Assembly: GCA_017430135.1 (NCBI GenBank)
Contig: JAFRNM010000004.1
Coordinates: 195,499 to 259,498 of the forward strand
DNA from: Clostridia bacterium
Lineage (GTDB): Bacteria > Bacillota > Clostridia > TANB77 > CAG-508
Length of the DNA: 64,000 nucleotides
Direction of reading: 5' to 3'
The position numbers were made by a program, and so were the translations under genes. The notes below the pieces were generated by a model that saw nothing but the letters and a program-made list of their open reading frames with translations, was not told the origin of the DNA and did not search any database. How positions within the stretch are numbered: the stretch's first letter is position 1; each line of letters opens with the position of its first letter. Below are positions 35,782-45,424 of the stretch, piece after piece.

Positions 35782-36066
35782 CTATTTATTATTCTTCAAG
35801 TACATATCTCTATAATATTTCTTTTCTTTTTTGGTTTCACACCAATACTTTAAATTTAAATATGCAATAATAGAAAGAGCTTCTTCAGAATAATTTTTTT
35901 CTAGTCTGTCAGTTTCATCTTTTAAAAGAATATTCAAATAATCTTTATTGCATTCACTTTTAAACATATCAAGCATATCTTTAGGAATTTTTGCTTTGTA
36001 TTGTGGCTCAATATAATCTAATATATCTAAAACTTCTGAGTAGGCATTTGCCAGGTTTTTATCCAT
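35782..36066 (-). CDS. Small helical protein of unknown function
   Basis: 94 residues, highly charged and probably all helical (KIPKDMLDMFKSECNKDYL; SEEALSIIAYLNLKYWCETK), no membrane segment. Unrecognised. It is 20 bases downstream of the frameshifted metalloprotease-like gene and on the same strand, so the two are probably one operon; a regulatory or immunity role is only a guess from position. Confidence 0.65.
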   Translation of the reverse strand: MDKNLANAYSEVLDILDYIEPQYKAKIPKDMLDMFKSECNKDYLNILLKDETDRLEKNYSEEALSIIAYLNLKYWCETKKEKKYYRDMYLKNNK

Positions 36067-36086
36067 TTTTTATCCTTTCATATAAG

Positions 36087-36803
36087 TTATCTTGATTGAC
36101 CCTTTATTATTTTTTGAGACCTATTTTGTGACTGGGTTTCTATTACATTTCCAAAAATTACAACTTTTACTGAATCTATTTTCCTTGTTTTTTCTACGAT
36201 TGCCGTCTTGTTTGGGGCTTTTTCTTTCAAATTATTTAAAAATTTTGCTCCGCTTAAAACTGGTTCTTTTAATTTATTTACGAACTTAGTTCTATTTGCA
36301 ACTCTATCTTCTTTTATTTTTAATATATTGTCTATATCAGCTAATATATCTTTTCCGATTTTATTATACTTTGAATTGTCGGGGTATAAAATATCAGTAT
36401 AATCAGATATATTATTTGTAAAATACTGAGATGAAAGTTGGGGAGTATTCATATCATTTACACATAAATTAGCAGTTTGGGCAAATAGTTCAAAATTATT
36501 TTTGCCTATTTTTCTCTTAAATTTTCTTATAGATAAATTCCCATTATTGATTTGCTGAATATCCGGTTTGAATTTTGAAACGAATTCCTTTGTTGTATTG
36601 TCAAATAATTCATATGGATATATTGATATAGAATTGGATCTATTTTTATATGGTAAACTTAATGAGTTTATTAAATCACTATTAACTATTTTATTCAAAA
36701 CTTCACGAGTTTGAAAGTGATGAGTTACTTCTTCTACAGAAACTGCACCGTTTAACAGTATTGTATGATTTGGGCTTAAATGTAAAGTTATTCTTTTTGG
36801 CAA
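36087..36803 (-). pseudogene. C-terminal part of frameshifted metalloprotease-like gene
   Basis: 238 residues if translation restarted at a weak TTG at 36803, but no good ribosome-binding site supports that. It overlaps the preceding ORF by 101 bases in another frame. Dropping one A from the A5 run near 36793-36797 joins the frames into ...SRIAKRITLHLSPNH..., placing SVEEVTHHF, a possible third zinc ligand, about 60-70 residues after HEIMH. The rest is basic and unrecognised. I treat it as the second half of one broken or phase-variable gene. Confidence 0.55.
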
Positions 36804-37737
36804 TTCTTGACCATTTTAAATTTTGTAAAAAGCTAGTAAATGAATTGAACTTTGAGAATAATCTAGAATCATTTGGATTTTTTGGTAACTCTCTAACCAA
36901 AAATCCAGATTTATAATGTTTATTCTTTAATAATTGCTCTTTAGATATATGCATGATTTCATGTAAAGCATTTTTTAAATACTCTGTTTTATCATGATAC
37001 TTAAATACTGGCAAATATATGTATCTAATATTTTTATCTGTCTGTTTACCAATTTTTTGAACAACAAATTGTCCTTCATTTGATATATCATCCAGAATAT
37101 CTGTATAATATTTGCCTTCTGGTACATCTGATAAGTGTTTATAAAAAGAACTTGTTTCCATTAGGATCTTTTCATCTGATAATTTTTGGTATTTTTTAAT
37201 TATTTTTTCAACTTTCGGTTTTTTCAATTTTGCAAAAAAAGGATTCTTATCTTTAAAAAGCTCATCTTCTATAAAATCAGAATTTTCTGCAAAACTATTA
37301 TCAGAACAATGTTTTAATAATCTTGAACATTCATTCACAGATAATTTAGGAAATAATTGTTTTAAATCATCTAACATAAAAGAAGAGTATCTTTTAATTA
37401 TTTCTTTTTTTTCTGCATGTAGTTTTTTAGATAAACTTAGTTCTTGGCTAAAATCAGTTTTTAAATACTTATCACCATATAATTTTCTTTGTTGTATAAG
37501 AATATTGTCTAAGTCAGCTAATGTTATATAGGGTATAAATATTGTGTTATCAAGTATTTCTTTAAATTTGGCATGATAGGAATTTCGAATTTCATCAGAA
37601 TCATTATCCTTATAATTCTTCTCATTATAATTTTCATCACCAAATTGTTCTTTATAAATTAATTCGATTACCTTATCATTTCTAAAAAAACTATTGAGGT
37701 TTTCTTGATAAATATTTGAAATATCAGCTAAATCCAT
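36703..37737 (-). pseudogene. N-terminal part of frameshifted metalloprotease-like gene
   Basis: 344 residues, no signal peptide. The zinc-binding motif ALHEIMHIS (HExxH) lies at about residue 260 after IRYIYLPVFKYHDKTEYL. The last 25 or so residues (ending RCSFCRRSNSSLSNS) look like an out-of-frame reading of the next ORF. The 37.7 kb start ATG is preceded by AAAGGAG. The intact product would be about 550 residues; family unknown, a peptidase or toxin-like effector being possible. Confidence 0.6.
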
Positions 37738-37861
37738 ATTCGCTCCTTTTTAAAATATTATATCTTATAGTATAACATAAATTTGTTAATGTATCAAGAG
37801 TTTGAAACATATTTTTACCATTTATTGGCTGAACTTTTTAGTTTATCATTTTTGGGGAAAG

Positions 37862-37890
37862 TTGACATATTACTGGAAATATGCTACTAT
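37862..37890 (+). promoter_or_regulatory. Promoter of the GC-richer two-gene cassette
   Basis: TTGACA (37862-37867), 17-bp spacer and an extended TGCTACTAT -10 (37885-37890), followed by a leader of about 145 bases. Confidence 0.75.
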
Positions 37891-37928
37891 ATATAATATA
37901 CATCTTAGATAAGGTTATTTGGTGTAAT

Positions 37929-37972
37929 AGGTAGGTCTTTACTGATCTCGATTGAGATAAAGAAGATTACCT
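37929..37972 (+). ncRNA. Structured leader hairpin before the cassette
   Basis: AGGTA ... TACCT closes an interrupted stem containing a smaller ATCTC-GATT-GAGAT hairpin. It sits in the 5' leader and could be a regulatory RNA or protein-binding site; it matches no riboswitch class I know. Confidence 0.45.
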
Positions 37973-38035
37973 AAAAGATTATTCAGCATTCTACAATTAG
38001 CATAAATAATTTAAGCAGAAAGGAGTGAAATAGCA

Positions 38036-38314
38036 ATGCTGATTTTGGTATTAGTGATTCTTGTTGGAATTGCTGGGATGTATCTCTTAAGCAAAAAGAC
38101 AACGGCAATCACATGCCAGAGAAATCAGACCCAAATGGTCAGCGCATCCCCGAAGGAAAGAAAAAAGCAAGTAAAAATAATACCGAATAAATTGCGTGGG
38201 CTGGAAAGCTCTGGTCGGTTGAAAAGACTGCCACAAATTGCTATCTGGCACAAGGTTTTGGACCTTGGACGATCTTTCGGGGAAGGTAAGAAAAGGAGGG
38301 CTGATAAGACGTGA
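38036..38314 (+). CDS. Small membrane-anchored basic protein, unknown
   Basis: 92 residues: an N-terminal membrane segment (LILVLVILVGIAGMYLL) and a strongly basic remainder (KERKKQVKIIPNKLRG). Unrecognised. GC content and codon choice (CTG, GGA, CGG, GCC) differ from the flanking genome. Its TGA overlaps the GTG start of the next gene (GTGA), so translation is coupled. AAAGGAG lies 10 bases upstream. Confidence 0.6.
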   Translation: MLILVLVILVGIAGMYLLSKKTTAITCQRNQTQMVSASPKERKKQVKIIPNKLRGLESSGRLKRLPQIAIWHKVLDLGRSFGEGKKRRADKT

Positions 38315-39024
38315 GCGTGACTATTCTGGTTGTAACTGCTGTTATAATTCTGATTGTTCTTGTTTCGAGAAACTGGAATAAGGAAAGTATAACTGGACAA
38401 TCAAATGTAGTTCGCGAAATCAATGAAGATGAGGTTTCAACGATTTTAGCTGGTTCCGATGAAGAATGCTTTAGAGCCATTAAGGAAAAAGAAGCTGAAG
38501 TAATCCGTCACCCGACTGGTTATGCTTCCAAAAGAATTAAGGCTCAAGGTCTCATTCTCTTAAACGAAAGAGAAAGACGGAAAAGGTTGGAGTTTAAGAG
38601 TTCTGAGAGAACCCAAGAGAGGTTAGTGCACGAAAACCAAAAATGCTTAACGAATTTGAAAGAGAATCTTGACGATATCACGAAAGATTGTTCAAGTCGA
38701 AAGTATTTAAAAGGGAGTCGCGATAGACTAACCAAGATCTATAGTGAGCTTGAAAAAAACCGCGAAAATCCAATAGAGTTCTTCAGACTCATCCTAGGTG
38801 ATGAACAGATGACTGGATTTGAACTTTATGATATGGTGATTTTCAGTAGGGTAAAGAACCCAGCATTGCTGGAAAAATCTAACGCGGTCATAGAGGAAGC
38901 AGCTAGGAAAATGCTGGAGCTTTCTCAGGCTATTCATGAAAAGGGAGTAGCTGAGGATTCTCTGGCAAAAACTCTTGAAATAAAAGAGGAATTTGAGGCA
39001 TTTAGCGAATTCTTCTTGCCTTAG
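38311..39024 (+). CDS. Membrane-anchored coiled-coil protein, unknown
   Basis: 237 residues: an N-terminal membrane segment (VTILVVTAVIILIVLV), then a charged helical cytoplasmic or surface domain (ERERRKRLEFKSSERTQERL). GTG start with AGGAGG upstream. Same foreign base composition as its partner and a perfect terminator behind, so the two form a self-contained transferred cassette. No family recognised. Confidence 0.65.
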   Translation: MSVTILVVTAVIILIVLVSRNWNKESITGQSNVVREINEDEVSTILAGSDEECFRAIKEKEAEVIRHPTGYASKRIKAQGLILLNERERRKRLEFKSSERTQERLVHENQKCLTNLKENLDDITKDCSSRKYLKGSRDRLTKIYSELEKNRENPIEFFRLILGDEQMTGFELYDMVIFSRVKNPALLEKSNAVIEEAARKMLELSQAIHEKGVAEDSLAKTLEIKEEFEAFSEFFLP

Positions 39025-39040
39025 TTTGACTATTTTGGTC

Positions 39041-39070
39041 TCCCCCCTCACAAAGGGGGGCTTTCTTTTT
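39041..39070 (+). terminator. Terminator of the cassette
   Basis: CCCCCC-TCACAAA-GGGGGG then CTTTCTTTTT; GC-rich stem, unlike the AT-rich terminators of neighbours. Confidence 0.88.
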
Positions 39071-39109
39071 GTAAAATAAAAGAAAATATAAAAAAATTCC
39101 TGAAAACCA

Positions 39110-39138
39110 TTGACAAATTTACTTTTTTGTAATAAAAT
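39110..39138 (+). promoter_or_regulatory. rplM-rpsI promoter
   Basis: TTGACA (39110-39115), 17-bp spacer, TAAAAT (39133-39138). Confidence 0.85.
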
Positions 39139-39162
39139 AGTTCAGACAAATTAGCATATGAA

Positions 39163-39200
39163 TTAAATTTAAAACTTCTCCCCGGTAGTTTTGGATTTAA
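39163..39200 (+). promoter_or_regulatory. Leader hairpin of rplM, possible L13 autoregulatory site
   Basis: TTAAATTTAAAACT (39163-39176) pairs with AGTTTTGGATTTAA (39187-39200) using two G-U pairs; loop TCTCCCCGGT. Ribosomal-protein L13 leaders occur at this position in Firmicutes, but I cannot confirm the Rfam match. Confidence 0.45.
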
Positions 39201-39263
39201 ATACATATATATTAATATTTTAAAATTAAAAATTCAATAAACGAAGAAAGGAAGTTAGTTACA

Positions 39264-39704
39264 ATGAACAACGTAACATATAGTGCTAAAAAAGGCGAAG
39301 TAGAAAGCAAATGGTATATAATTGACGCAGCAAACAAACCATTAGGTAGAGTTGCAACAGAAGCTGCTAAATTATTAAGAGGAAAACACAAACCAACATT
39401 TACACCTAATATTGATACAGGTGATCATGTTATTATTATCAATGCAAAAGATGTTATTTTAACAGGAAATAAAATGGACCAAAAAGTTTATAGACATCAT
39501 TCAGGATACATTGGAGGAATGAAAGAAGTTTCTGCAAGAGTAATGATTGAAAACAATCCAGAAAAAGCTATTACATTAGCAGTTAAAGGAATGTTACCAC
39601 ACAATTCTTTAGGTAGACAAAGTCTTAAAAAATTAAGAGTTTATGCAGGTAGCGAACATGAAAATGCAGCACAAAAACCAGAAGTTTGGGAGGTAAGTAA
39701 ATAA
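39264..39704 (+). CDS. rplM: 50S ribosomal protein L13
   Basis: 146 residues with the L13 signatures [28 protein letters not shown] and [10 protein letters not shown]. Its last base is the first of the rpsI start (TAATG), so translation is coupled. AAAGGAAG lies upstream. Confidence 0.97.
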   Translation: MNNVTYSAKKGEVESKWYIIDAANKPLGRVATEAAKLLRGKHKPTFTPNIDTGDHVIIINAKDVILTGNKMDQKVYRHHSGYIGGMKEVSARVMIENNPEKAITLAVKGMLPHNSLGRQSLKKLRVYAGSEHENAAQKPEVWEVSK

Positions 39705-40105
39705 TGGCTAATAAAGAAAATATAGTTTATTATGGTACAGGTAGAAGAAAATCTTCTATCGCTAGAGTTAGAATAGTAGAAGGTTCTGGAAAAATTACAA
39801 TCAATGGAAAAGATATTGATGAATTTTTCGGATTAGAAACTTTAAAAGTTATAGTTAGACAACCATTAACAGTTACAAATACAGCAGCTAAATATGATGT
39901 TATAGCTAATGTAAAAGGTGGCGGAATTACAGGTCAAGCAGGAGCTGTAAGACATGGATTAGCTAGAGCTTTAAATGAAGCAAATGCAGAATTTAGACCA
40001 GCATTAAAAACAAACGGATTCTTAACAAGAGATCCTCGTATGAAAGAAAGAAAGAAATATGGTCTTAAAAAAGCAAGAAAAGCTCCACAATTCTCAAAAA
40101 GATAA
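39704..40105 (+). CDS. rpsI: 30S ribosomal protein S9
   Basis: 133 residues: [16 protein letters not shown] start and the basic C-terminal tail ending KAPQFSKR, which reaches the P-site tRNA in the ribosome. Normal length. Confidence 0.97.
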   Translation: MANKENIVYYGTGRRKSSIARVRIVEGSGKITINGKDIDEFFGLETLKVIVRQPLTVTNTAAKYDVIANVKGGGITGQAGAVRHGLARALNEANAEFRPALKTNGFLTRDPRMKERKKYGLKKARKAPQFSKR

Positions 40106-40121
40106 TATTTTATACATATAC

Positions 40122-40155
40122 AAAAATTCTCGGATTTATATCCGAGGATTTTTTG
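40122..40155 (+). terminator. Terminator of rplM-rpsI
   Basis: AATTCTCGGAT ... ATCCGAGGATT followed by TTTTT. Confidence 0.9.
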
Positions 40156-40238
40156 TTTGAAATAAATAAAAATCTAATAAATTTTGAATATTTTACACAA
40201 TACATCTATATTTATTAAATATAAAAGTAGGTGAAAAA

Positions 40239-41603
40239 GTGAAAAAAGAAAAAATAAATACCAAAAATAAAAAAGAAAGTTTTAGTCAAGCTGTTGTAAC
40301 GCTTGTGATTTCACAAATACTAATAAAAATGCTTGGACTTGTTTATACTTTATACTTAACAAATAGAGAGAGTTTTGGAGATAGAGGAAATGGAATATTA
40401 GCAAGTGGGTACCAAATTTATGCAATGCTACTTACAATTTCGTCAATAGGAGTACCAAATGCTATTTCAAAACTAGTATCAGAAAGAGTGGCAATAGGAG
40501 ACAATAAAGGCGCACACAGAATTTTTAAAATAGCATTTGCAACATTTGCTTTAATAGGTGCAATAGGAAGTTTGTTATTATTTTTAGGGGCTGGAGTAAT
40601 TGCAAAAGAATGGCTTCAAATTCCAGAAGCAGAAATGACATTAGTTGCACTGGCTCCGGCAATATTTTTTGTCGCAATAGCAAGTGTTATGAGAGGATAT
40701 TTTAATGGAAGGCAAAGTATGAAAACTACAGCTAGGTCTCAAACTTTGGAACAAATATTTAAAACTCTTCTTACAATTATAATAGTTGAAATAGTTGCAA
40801 TGCTTTCAAATGTATCAACTCAATGGATGGCAGCGGGGGCAAATTTAGCAACAACCCTTGCAACATTTTTAGGATTTGGATATTTAAATTTATATTACAA
40901 AAATCAAAGAAAGATTATAGCGGCTGAAATAAAACAATCAATAAACTATAAGCATGAAAGAGTAAAAACAATAATAAAAAAAATAATAATGGTATCAGCG
41001 CCAATTGCTTTAACAGCAATACTATCTTCCATAAATAAAAATATAGATTCATTTACAGTAGTAAGGTCTTTAAAAAAATTCATGCCAGAAGATATGGCAA
41101 CGGCTCAATATGGTATTTTAGGAGGAAAGGTAGATACATTAACCAATTTACCTTTAGCAATAAATGTTGCATTTTCAACAGCTCTAGTTCCAACAATTTC
41201 AGCTGCTAAAGCGAAAAAAGATAAAAAAACTATAAAAGAAAAAACGACTTTTTCCTTATTAGTTTCAATGTTAATAGCATTACCATGTACGGTAGGAATG
41301 TGTATATATTCAGAACAAATACTAAATCTATTATTTCCAAAAGCTAGTGCTGGAGCAGCAATTCTACAAATAAGTTCATTAACAATGTTATTTACTATAT
41401 TAGACCAAACAATAAATGGGGCATTACAAGGATATGGTAAACTTATGATTCCGGCTATGTCTCTAGGAGTGCGGAGTAATTGTGAAATTGGTATTAAATT
41501 TAATTTTGGTTCCAATACCAGAAGTGGGGGTACAAGGAGCAGCGTGGGCATCTGTTGCGTGCCATTGTGTTGCATTTATAATAGCAATTACTTCTTTAAT
41601 TAA
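40239..41603 (+). pseudogene. spoVB: SpoVB/MurJ-like flippase, N-terminal part up to a frameshift
   Basis: Polysaccharide or lipid II flippase family (SpoVB/Wzx). GTG start after GTAGGTG. About 410 residues of multi-pass membrane sequence (SFSQAVVTLVISQILIKMLG, GVPNAISKLVSE, RGYFNGRQSM, VGMCIYSEQILNLLFP) read well to PAMSLGV; beyond that the frame becomes unrelated. Removing the C at 41472 restores GVGVIVKLVLNLILVP and joins the ORF ending at 41871, giving 543 residues, normal for SpoVB. Either a true mutation or an assembly error. Confidence 0.82.
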
Positions 41604-41871
41604 ACATTTAGAAATAAAATTTAATATAACAAAATTTATTATAAAACCTGCTATGGCAACAACGATTATGGCATTTTGCTCATTATTTATATATAAAATA
41701 ATAAATGGTATAATTCCGACGAGATTGGCTACAATAATTGCAATAGCATTTGCTGTAATAGTCTATTTAATGGCGATTGTAGCGCTTAAGATATTCACTA
41801 AAAAAGAAATATCCTCATTGCCAATGGGAGAAAAAATTTGTAAATCCCTTGAAAGAACTAAAATATATTAA
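41482..41871 (+). pseudogene. spoVB: SpoVB-like flippase, C-terminal part after the frameshift
   Basis: 129 residues starting KLVLNLILVPIPEVGVQGAAWASV, the typical late membrane repeat of the family, followed by three further hydrophobic segments. It has no ribosome-binding site of its own and continues the 40239 gene after a single-base insertion. Confidence 0.8.
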
Positions 41872-41906
41872 ATTTTTTAGAAAAAAAAGAAGGATTTTAG
41901 CTTATT

Positions 41907-41935
41907 TTGGCGAATATTATTATTGTAGTTATAAA
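41907..41935 (+). promoter_or_regulatory. Probable promoter of the HU gene
   Basis: TTGGCG (41907-41912), 17-bp spacer, TATAAA (41930-41935). A GCTTATTTT ... AAAATAAGC inverted repeat (41900-41951) surrounds the spacer and -10. Confidence 0.55.
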
Positions 41936-41993
41936 AAAGGCTTAAAATAAGCACTTTTGCTACATAGTTTAAATCTTATAGGAGGTAATTTAA

Positions 41994-42272
41994 ATGAACA
42001 AAGCTGAATTAATCGCAGCAGTAGCTGCAAAAACAGGAGACACAAAAAAAGCAGCTGAAGCATCAATCAACGCTTTTGTTGAAGCTGTTACAGAATCTTT
42101 AAAGAAAGGTGACAAAGTTCAATTAGTTGGATTTGGATCTTTCGAAGTAAGAAAAAGAGCAGCTAGAAAAGGAAGAAACCCACAAACTAAAGAAGAAATC
42201 AAAATACCTGCATCAAAAGCTCCAGTATTCAAAGCTGGTAAAGCATTAAAAGATTTAGTAAACAAAAAATAA
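41994..42272 (+). CDS. hup: DNA-binding protein HU
   Basis: 92-residue histone-like protein: [15 protein letters not shown] start, [20 protein letters not shown] with the DNA-contacting beta arm. Codon use is biased as in highly expressed genes. AGGAGG ribosome-binding site. Confidence 0.97.
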   Translation: MNKAELIAAVAAKTGDTKKAAEASINAFVEAVTESLKKGDKVQLVGFGSFEVRKRAARKGRNPQTKEEIKIPASKAPVFKAGKALKDLVNKK

Positions 42273-42310
42273 GAATTTAATATAAATAATATAAATATAT
42301 GAATTCATAT

Positions 42311-42340
42311 AAAGAGACTTGAGAAAAAGTCTCTTTTTTT
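42311..42340 (+). terminator. Terminator of the HU gene
   Basis: AAAGAGACTT ... AAGTCTCTTT followed by T residues. Confidence 0.9.
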
Positions 42341-42351
42341 TGCCAAAACAC

Positions 42352-42380
42352 TTGACAAATGGCAAAAAATAGTGTAAAGT
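42352..42380 (+). promoter_or_regulatory. Promoter of the ylxM-ffh operon
   Basis: TTGACA (42352-42357), 17-bp spacer, TAAAGT (42375-42380). Confidence 0.75.
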
Positions 42381-42412
42381 AATATAGCATTACAAATTAA
42401 GAGGTAGTAAAA

Positions 42413-42760
42413 ATGGAAGAAAAAGTAAAAATAAGTATGTTAATTGAAACTTATGGCAAACTTCTAACTGAAAAGCAAAATCAGATTTTAAATGACTACT
42501 ACAACAACGATTTGTCTCTATCAGAAATAGCTGAAAACGAAGGTATTACAAGACAAGCTGTTAGAGATATCATAAAGAAAGGGGAGAAAAAACTTTTCGA
42601 GTACGAGGAAAAGCTATTATTTATGAAAAGAACGATAGAAACGAATAGGAAAATAGAAAAAGCATTAAATGAACTAACGAAAATTCAAAAAGATTACTCA
42701 GACAAACAAATAGCAATAGTGCTAGAACATATAAAAAAAGAATTAAACTGCTTAGTTTAG
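42413..42760 (+). CDS. ylxM: YlxM, SRP-associated helix-turn-helix protein
   Basis: 115 residues with a sigma-70 region 4-like helix-turn-helix (LSLSEIAENEGITRQAVRDI). YlxM stimulates or modulates the SRP GTPase in streptococci, and the gene precedes ffh throughout Firmicutes. Confidence 0.9.
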   Translation: MEEKVKISMLIETYGKLLTEKQNQILNDYYNNDLSLSEIAENEGITRQAVRDIIKKGEKKLFEYEEKLLFMKRTIETNRKIEKALNELTKIQKDYSDKQIAIVLEHIKKELNCLV

Positions 42761-42793
42761 AATTTTACTAAAACACGAATGGGGGAATAAATT

Positions 42794-44152
42794 ATGGCAT
42801 TTGAAGGTTTATCATCAAGATTACAAGAAATAACAAGAAAAATTAGAGGAAAAGCAAGAATAACAGAAAGCGATTTAAAAGAAATGCTAAGAGAAGTAAA
42901 ACTTGCTTTGCTAGAAGCTGATGTAAACTATAAAATTGTCAAAGAATTTATTGCAACTATTCAAGAAAAAGCACTTGGGCAAGATGTTATGAAATCTTTA
43001 ACACCTGGTCAACAAGTTGTAAAAATAGTAAAAGATGAATTAGTTAATTTACTTGGAGAGAAGGAAAGTAAAGTAAATTTTACTCCAAATCCACCTACAA
43101 TAGTAATGCTTGTGGGGTTACAAGGTTCAGGTAAAACAACAACAGCAGGAAAATTAGCAAACTTGTTTAGAAAACAAGGTAAAAAACCACTATTAGTTGC
43201 ATGCGATGTTTATAGACCAGCAGCTATAAAACAACTTCAAGTTGTTGGAGCACAGTTAAATATACCAGTTTACAGCAATGAATCAACTAAAGATGTTGTT
43301 CAAATAAGTAAACAAGCAATAAATGTTGCTTATTCAAAACTAAATGATGTCATAATACTAGATACAGCAGGTCGTTTACATATAGACGAAGCTCTAATGG
43401 ATGAACTTAAAAATGTAAAAAATGGAGTACATCCGCATGAAATTTTACTTGTAGTAGATAGTATGACAGGTCAAGATGCAGTAAATGTTTCAGAAAAATT
43501 TAACGAAGCACTAGGAATTGATGGAGTTATCCTAACAAAACTAGATGGTGATACACGTGGTGGTGCTGCACTTTCAGTAAAAAAAGTAACAGGAAAACCA
43601 ATAAAATTTGCTGCAACAGGTGAAAAACTAAGCGATATAGAAGTATTTCATCCAGAAAGAATGGCACAAAGAATTCTTGGAATGGGAGACATCTTATCAA
43701 TAATAGAAAAAGCAGAAGAAACTTTTGACTTAGAACAGGCAGAAAAATTAGAAAAACAATTAAAGAAAAAAGAATTAGATTTAGATGACTATTTAGCCCA
43801 ACTAAGGCAAATGAAAAAAATGGGTTCATTCTCGTCAATATTAAAAATGATACCAGGGATGAACAAATTTAAAGATTTAAAAGTTGATGACAAAGAATTT
43901 ACAAGAATAGAAGCTATAATCTGTTCTATGACAAAAAAAGAAAAACAAAATACAAAACTTTTAAATGCAAGTAGAAGACAAAGAATTGCAAAAGGTAGTG
44001 GAACAAGTGTACAAGACATAAACAAATTCATAAAATCATTTGAAATGACACAAAAAATGATGAAACAAATTCAAGGAAACAAAGGCGGATTAAGAAAAAT
44101 GATGAAAGGCATGAATTTGGATGAAAATGCACTTAAAAATTTTAAAATGTAA
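42794..44152 (+). CDS. ffh: Signal recognition particle protein Ffh
   Basis: 452 residues: N domain, G domain with GLQGSGKTTTAGKLA, DVYRPAAIKQL, DTAGRLH, TKLDGDTRGGAALS, and the Met-rich M domain (IPGMNKFKDLKVD, KMMKQIQGNKGGLRKMMKGM) that binds SRP RNA and signal peptides. Element C separates it from rpsP. Confidence 0.97.
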   Translation: MAFEGLSSRLQEITRKIRGKARITESDLKEMLREVKLALLEADVNYKIVKEFIATIQEKALGQDVMKSLTPGQQVVKIVKDELVNLLGEKESKVNFTPNPPTIVMLVGLQGSGKTTTAGKLANLFRKQGKKPLLVACDVYRPAAIKQLQVVGAQLNIPVYSNESTKDVVQISKQAINVAYSKLNDVIILDTAGRLHIDEALMDELKNVKNGVHPHEILLVVDSMTGQDAVNVSEKFNEALGIDGVILTKLDGDTRGGAALSVKKVTGKPIKFAATGEKLSDIEVFHPERMAQRILGMGDILSIIEKAEETFDLEQAEKLEKQLKKKELDLDDYLAQLRQMKKMGSFSSILKMIPGMNKFKDLKVDDKEFTRIEAIICSMTKKEKQNTKLLNASRRQRIAKGSGTSVQDINKFIKSFEMTQKMMKQIQGNKGGLRKMMKGMNLDENALKNFKM

Positions 44153-44177
44153 TTTAAATTTGTTATTTATTTTTATA

Positions 44178-44308
44178 TTATATATTATTTTATAATACCT
44201 TGGTGTCGCAACTTCCAGATTTTAAAAATACTAGTCTATAAGTTGCTTCAGTCGCCCTGCGCTTCGCTTCGGTTGATCGCTTACGCGGTATTATAAAATA
44301 ATATATAA
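44178..44308. repeat. Palindromic element with GC-rich core, copy C
   Basis: Perfect 22-bp AT-rich arms (44178-44199 and 44287-44308) enclose a core with TGGTGTCGCAACTTCC, AAAATACTAGT and a GC-rich CTGCGCTTCGCTTCGG. Core layout and the AAAATACTAGT string are shared with copy A. Splits ffh from rpsP, which are otherwise adjacent in an operon. Confidence 0.7.
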
Positions 44309-44362
44309 ATAAAATAAAAATATATAAATATAAAATTATAAAATTTCGGAGGTGAATTTAAA

Positions 44363-44593
44363 ATGGTAAAAATTAGATTACAAAGACAAGGAAAGAAAAA
44401 AGCTCCATTCTATCACATAGTAGTAGCTGATTCTAAATCTCCAAGAGATGGAAAAATAATCGAACAAATCGGTACTTATGATCCAATGACAGAACCTGCT
44501 ACAATCAAATTAGACAAAGAAAAAGTTGAAAAATGGATTAAAAATGGTGCAAAACCAACTGACACAGTTAAATACTTAATCGAAAAAGCATAA
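44363..44593 (+). CDS. rpsP: 30S ribosomal protein S16
   Basis: 76 residues: [20 protein letters not shown] and GTYDPMTEP are standard. GGAGGTG ribosome-binding site. First of rpsP-khpA-rimM-rplS. Confidence 0.97.
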   Translation: MVKIRLQRQGKKKAPFYHIVVADSKSPRDGKIIEQIGTYDPMTEPATIKLDKEKVEKWIKNGAKPTDTVKYLIEKA

Positions 44594-44615
44594 GAAAAGA
44601 AAGGAAAAAAGCAAA

Positions 44616-44846
44616 ATGAAAGACATACTTGAAGTAATAATCAAAAATTTAGTAGACAACAAAGATTCAGTAGAGATAAACGAAGTAAATGGAGAAAAAT
44701 CTGTAGTTTTTGAAGTAAAAGTTGCAGAAGGAGACATGGGAAAAATTATAGGTAAACAAGGAAGACTTGCAAAATCTATAAGAACAGTTATAAAAGCTGT
44801 AGCTAATAAAGAAAATAAAAGAGTTACAGTTGAATTTATTGGATAA
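44616..44846 (+). CDS. khpA: KH-domain RNA-binding protein KhpA (YlqC)
   Basis: 76 residues with the KH GxxG loop in MGKIIGKQGRLAKSIRTVI. RNA chaperone partner of KhpB/Jag in other Firmicutes. Conserved position between rpsP and rimM. Confidence 0.93.
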   Translation: MKDILEVIIKNLVDNKDSVEINEVNGEKSVVFEVKVAEGDMGKIIGKQGRLAKSIRTVIKAVANKENKRVTVEFIG

Positions 44847-44858
44847 TTGGAGTAAGTT

Positions 44859-45362
44859 ATGCAATATTTAGAAATAGGTCAAATTGTAAATACATTTGGT
44901 ATAAAAGGACAAGTGAAAGTAGTTCCTTTTACAGATGATGTAGAGCGATTTGAAGAATTAAAAAAAATATATATTGTTAATAAAAAACAACGCTTAGAAG
45001 TAGAAATTGAAAATGTAAAATATCATAAAAACATGGTTTTACTAAAATTCAAAGGTCTAGAAAAAATAGAGGATGTAGAAATTTATAAAAATTGCTATCT
45101 AGAAATAGACAGAAAAGATGGTAAGCCATTGGAAGAAGGAGAATATTACATAGTAGATTTAATTGGCTTAGATGTGTATTCAGATGAAGGAACACATTTA
45201 GGAAAAGTAGATGATATCTACAATACAGGAAGTAACGATATATATGTTGTAAAAGATGAATTAGGCAAACAAATTTTATTACCATATATTGATGATGTAA
45301 TAAAAGAAATTAGTCTAGAAAAAAAGAAAATTATAGTACACTTAATCGAAGGATTAGTGTAG
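44859..45362 (+). CDS. rimM: Ribosome maturation factor RimM
   Basis: 167 residues with two domains: the N-terminal [20 protein letters not shown] and the PRC-barrel ([20 protein letters not shown] ... LLPYIDDVI). Acts in 30S subunit assembly with S19. trmD, normally next, is missing. Confidence 0.94.
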   Translation: MQYLEIGQIVNTFGIKGQVKVVPFTDDVERFEELKKIYIVNKKQRLEVEIENVKYHKNMVLLKFKGLEKIEDVEIYKNCYLEIDRKDGKPLEEGEYYIVDLIGLDVYSDEGTHLGKVDDIYNTGSNDIYVVKDELGKQILLPYIDDVIKEISLEKKKIIVHLIEGLV

Positions 45363-45372
45363 AAAAAATGAT

Positions 45373-45390
45373 GTGCCTAATAAGTGGCAC
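45373..45390 (+). promoter_or_regulatory. Small hairpin in the rplS leader
   Basis: GTGCC-TAATAAGT-GGCAC between rimM and rplS. Could be an L19 autoregulatory hairpin; too short to be sure. Confidence 0.35.
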
Positions 45391-45424
45391 CGCTCAAAAA
45401 AAGAAAGAAGGAGGAAATTCTAAA

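Noticed and set aside
36785..36815. Programmed -1 frameshift in the metalloprotease-like gene
   Set aside because: A -1 shift at the A5 run leads directly to TAA; only +1 or a base deletion joins the frames.
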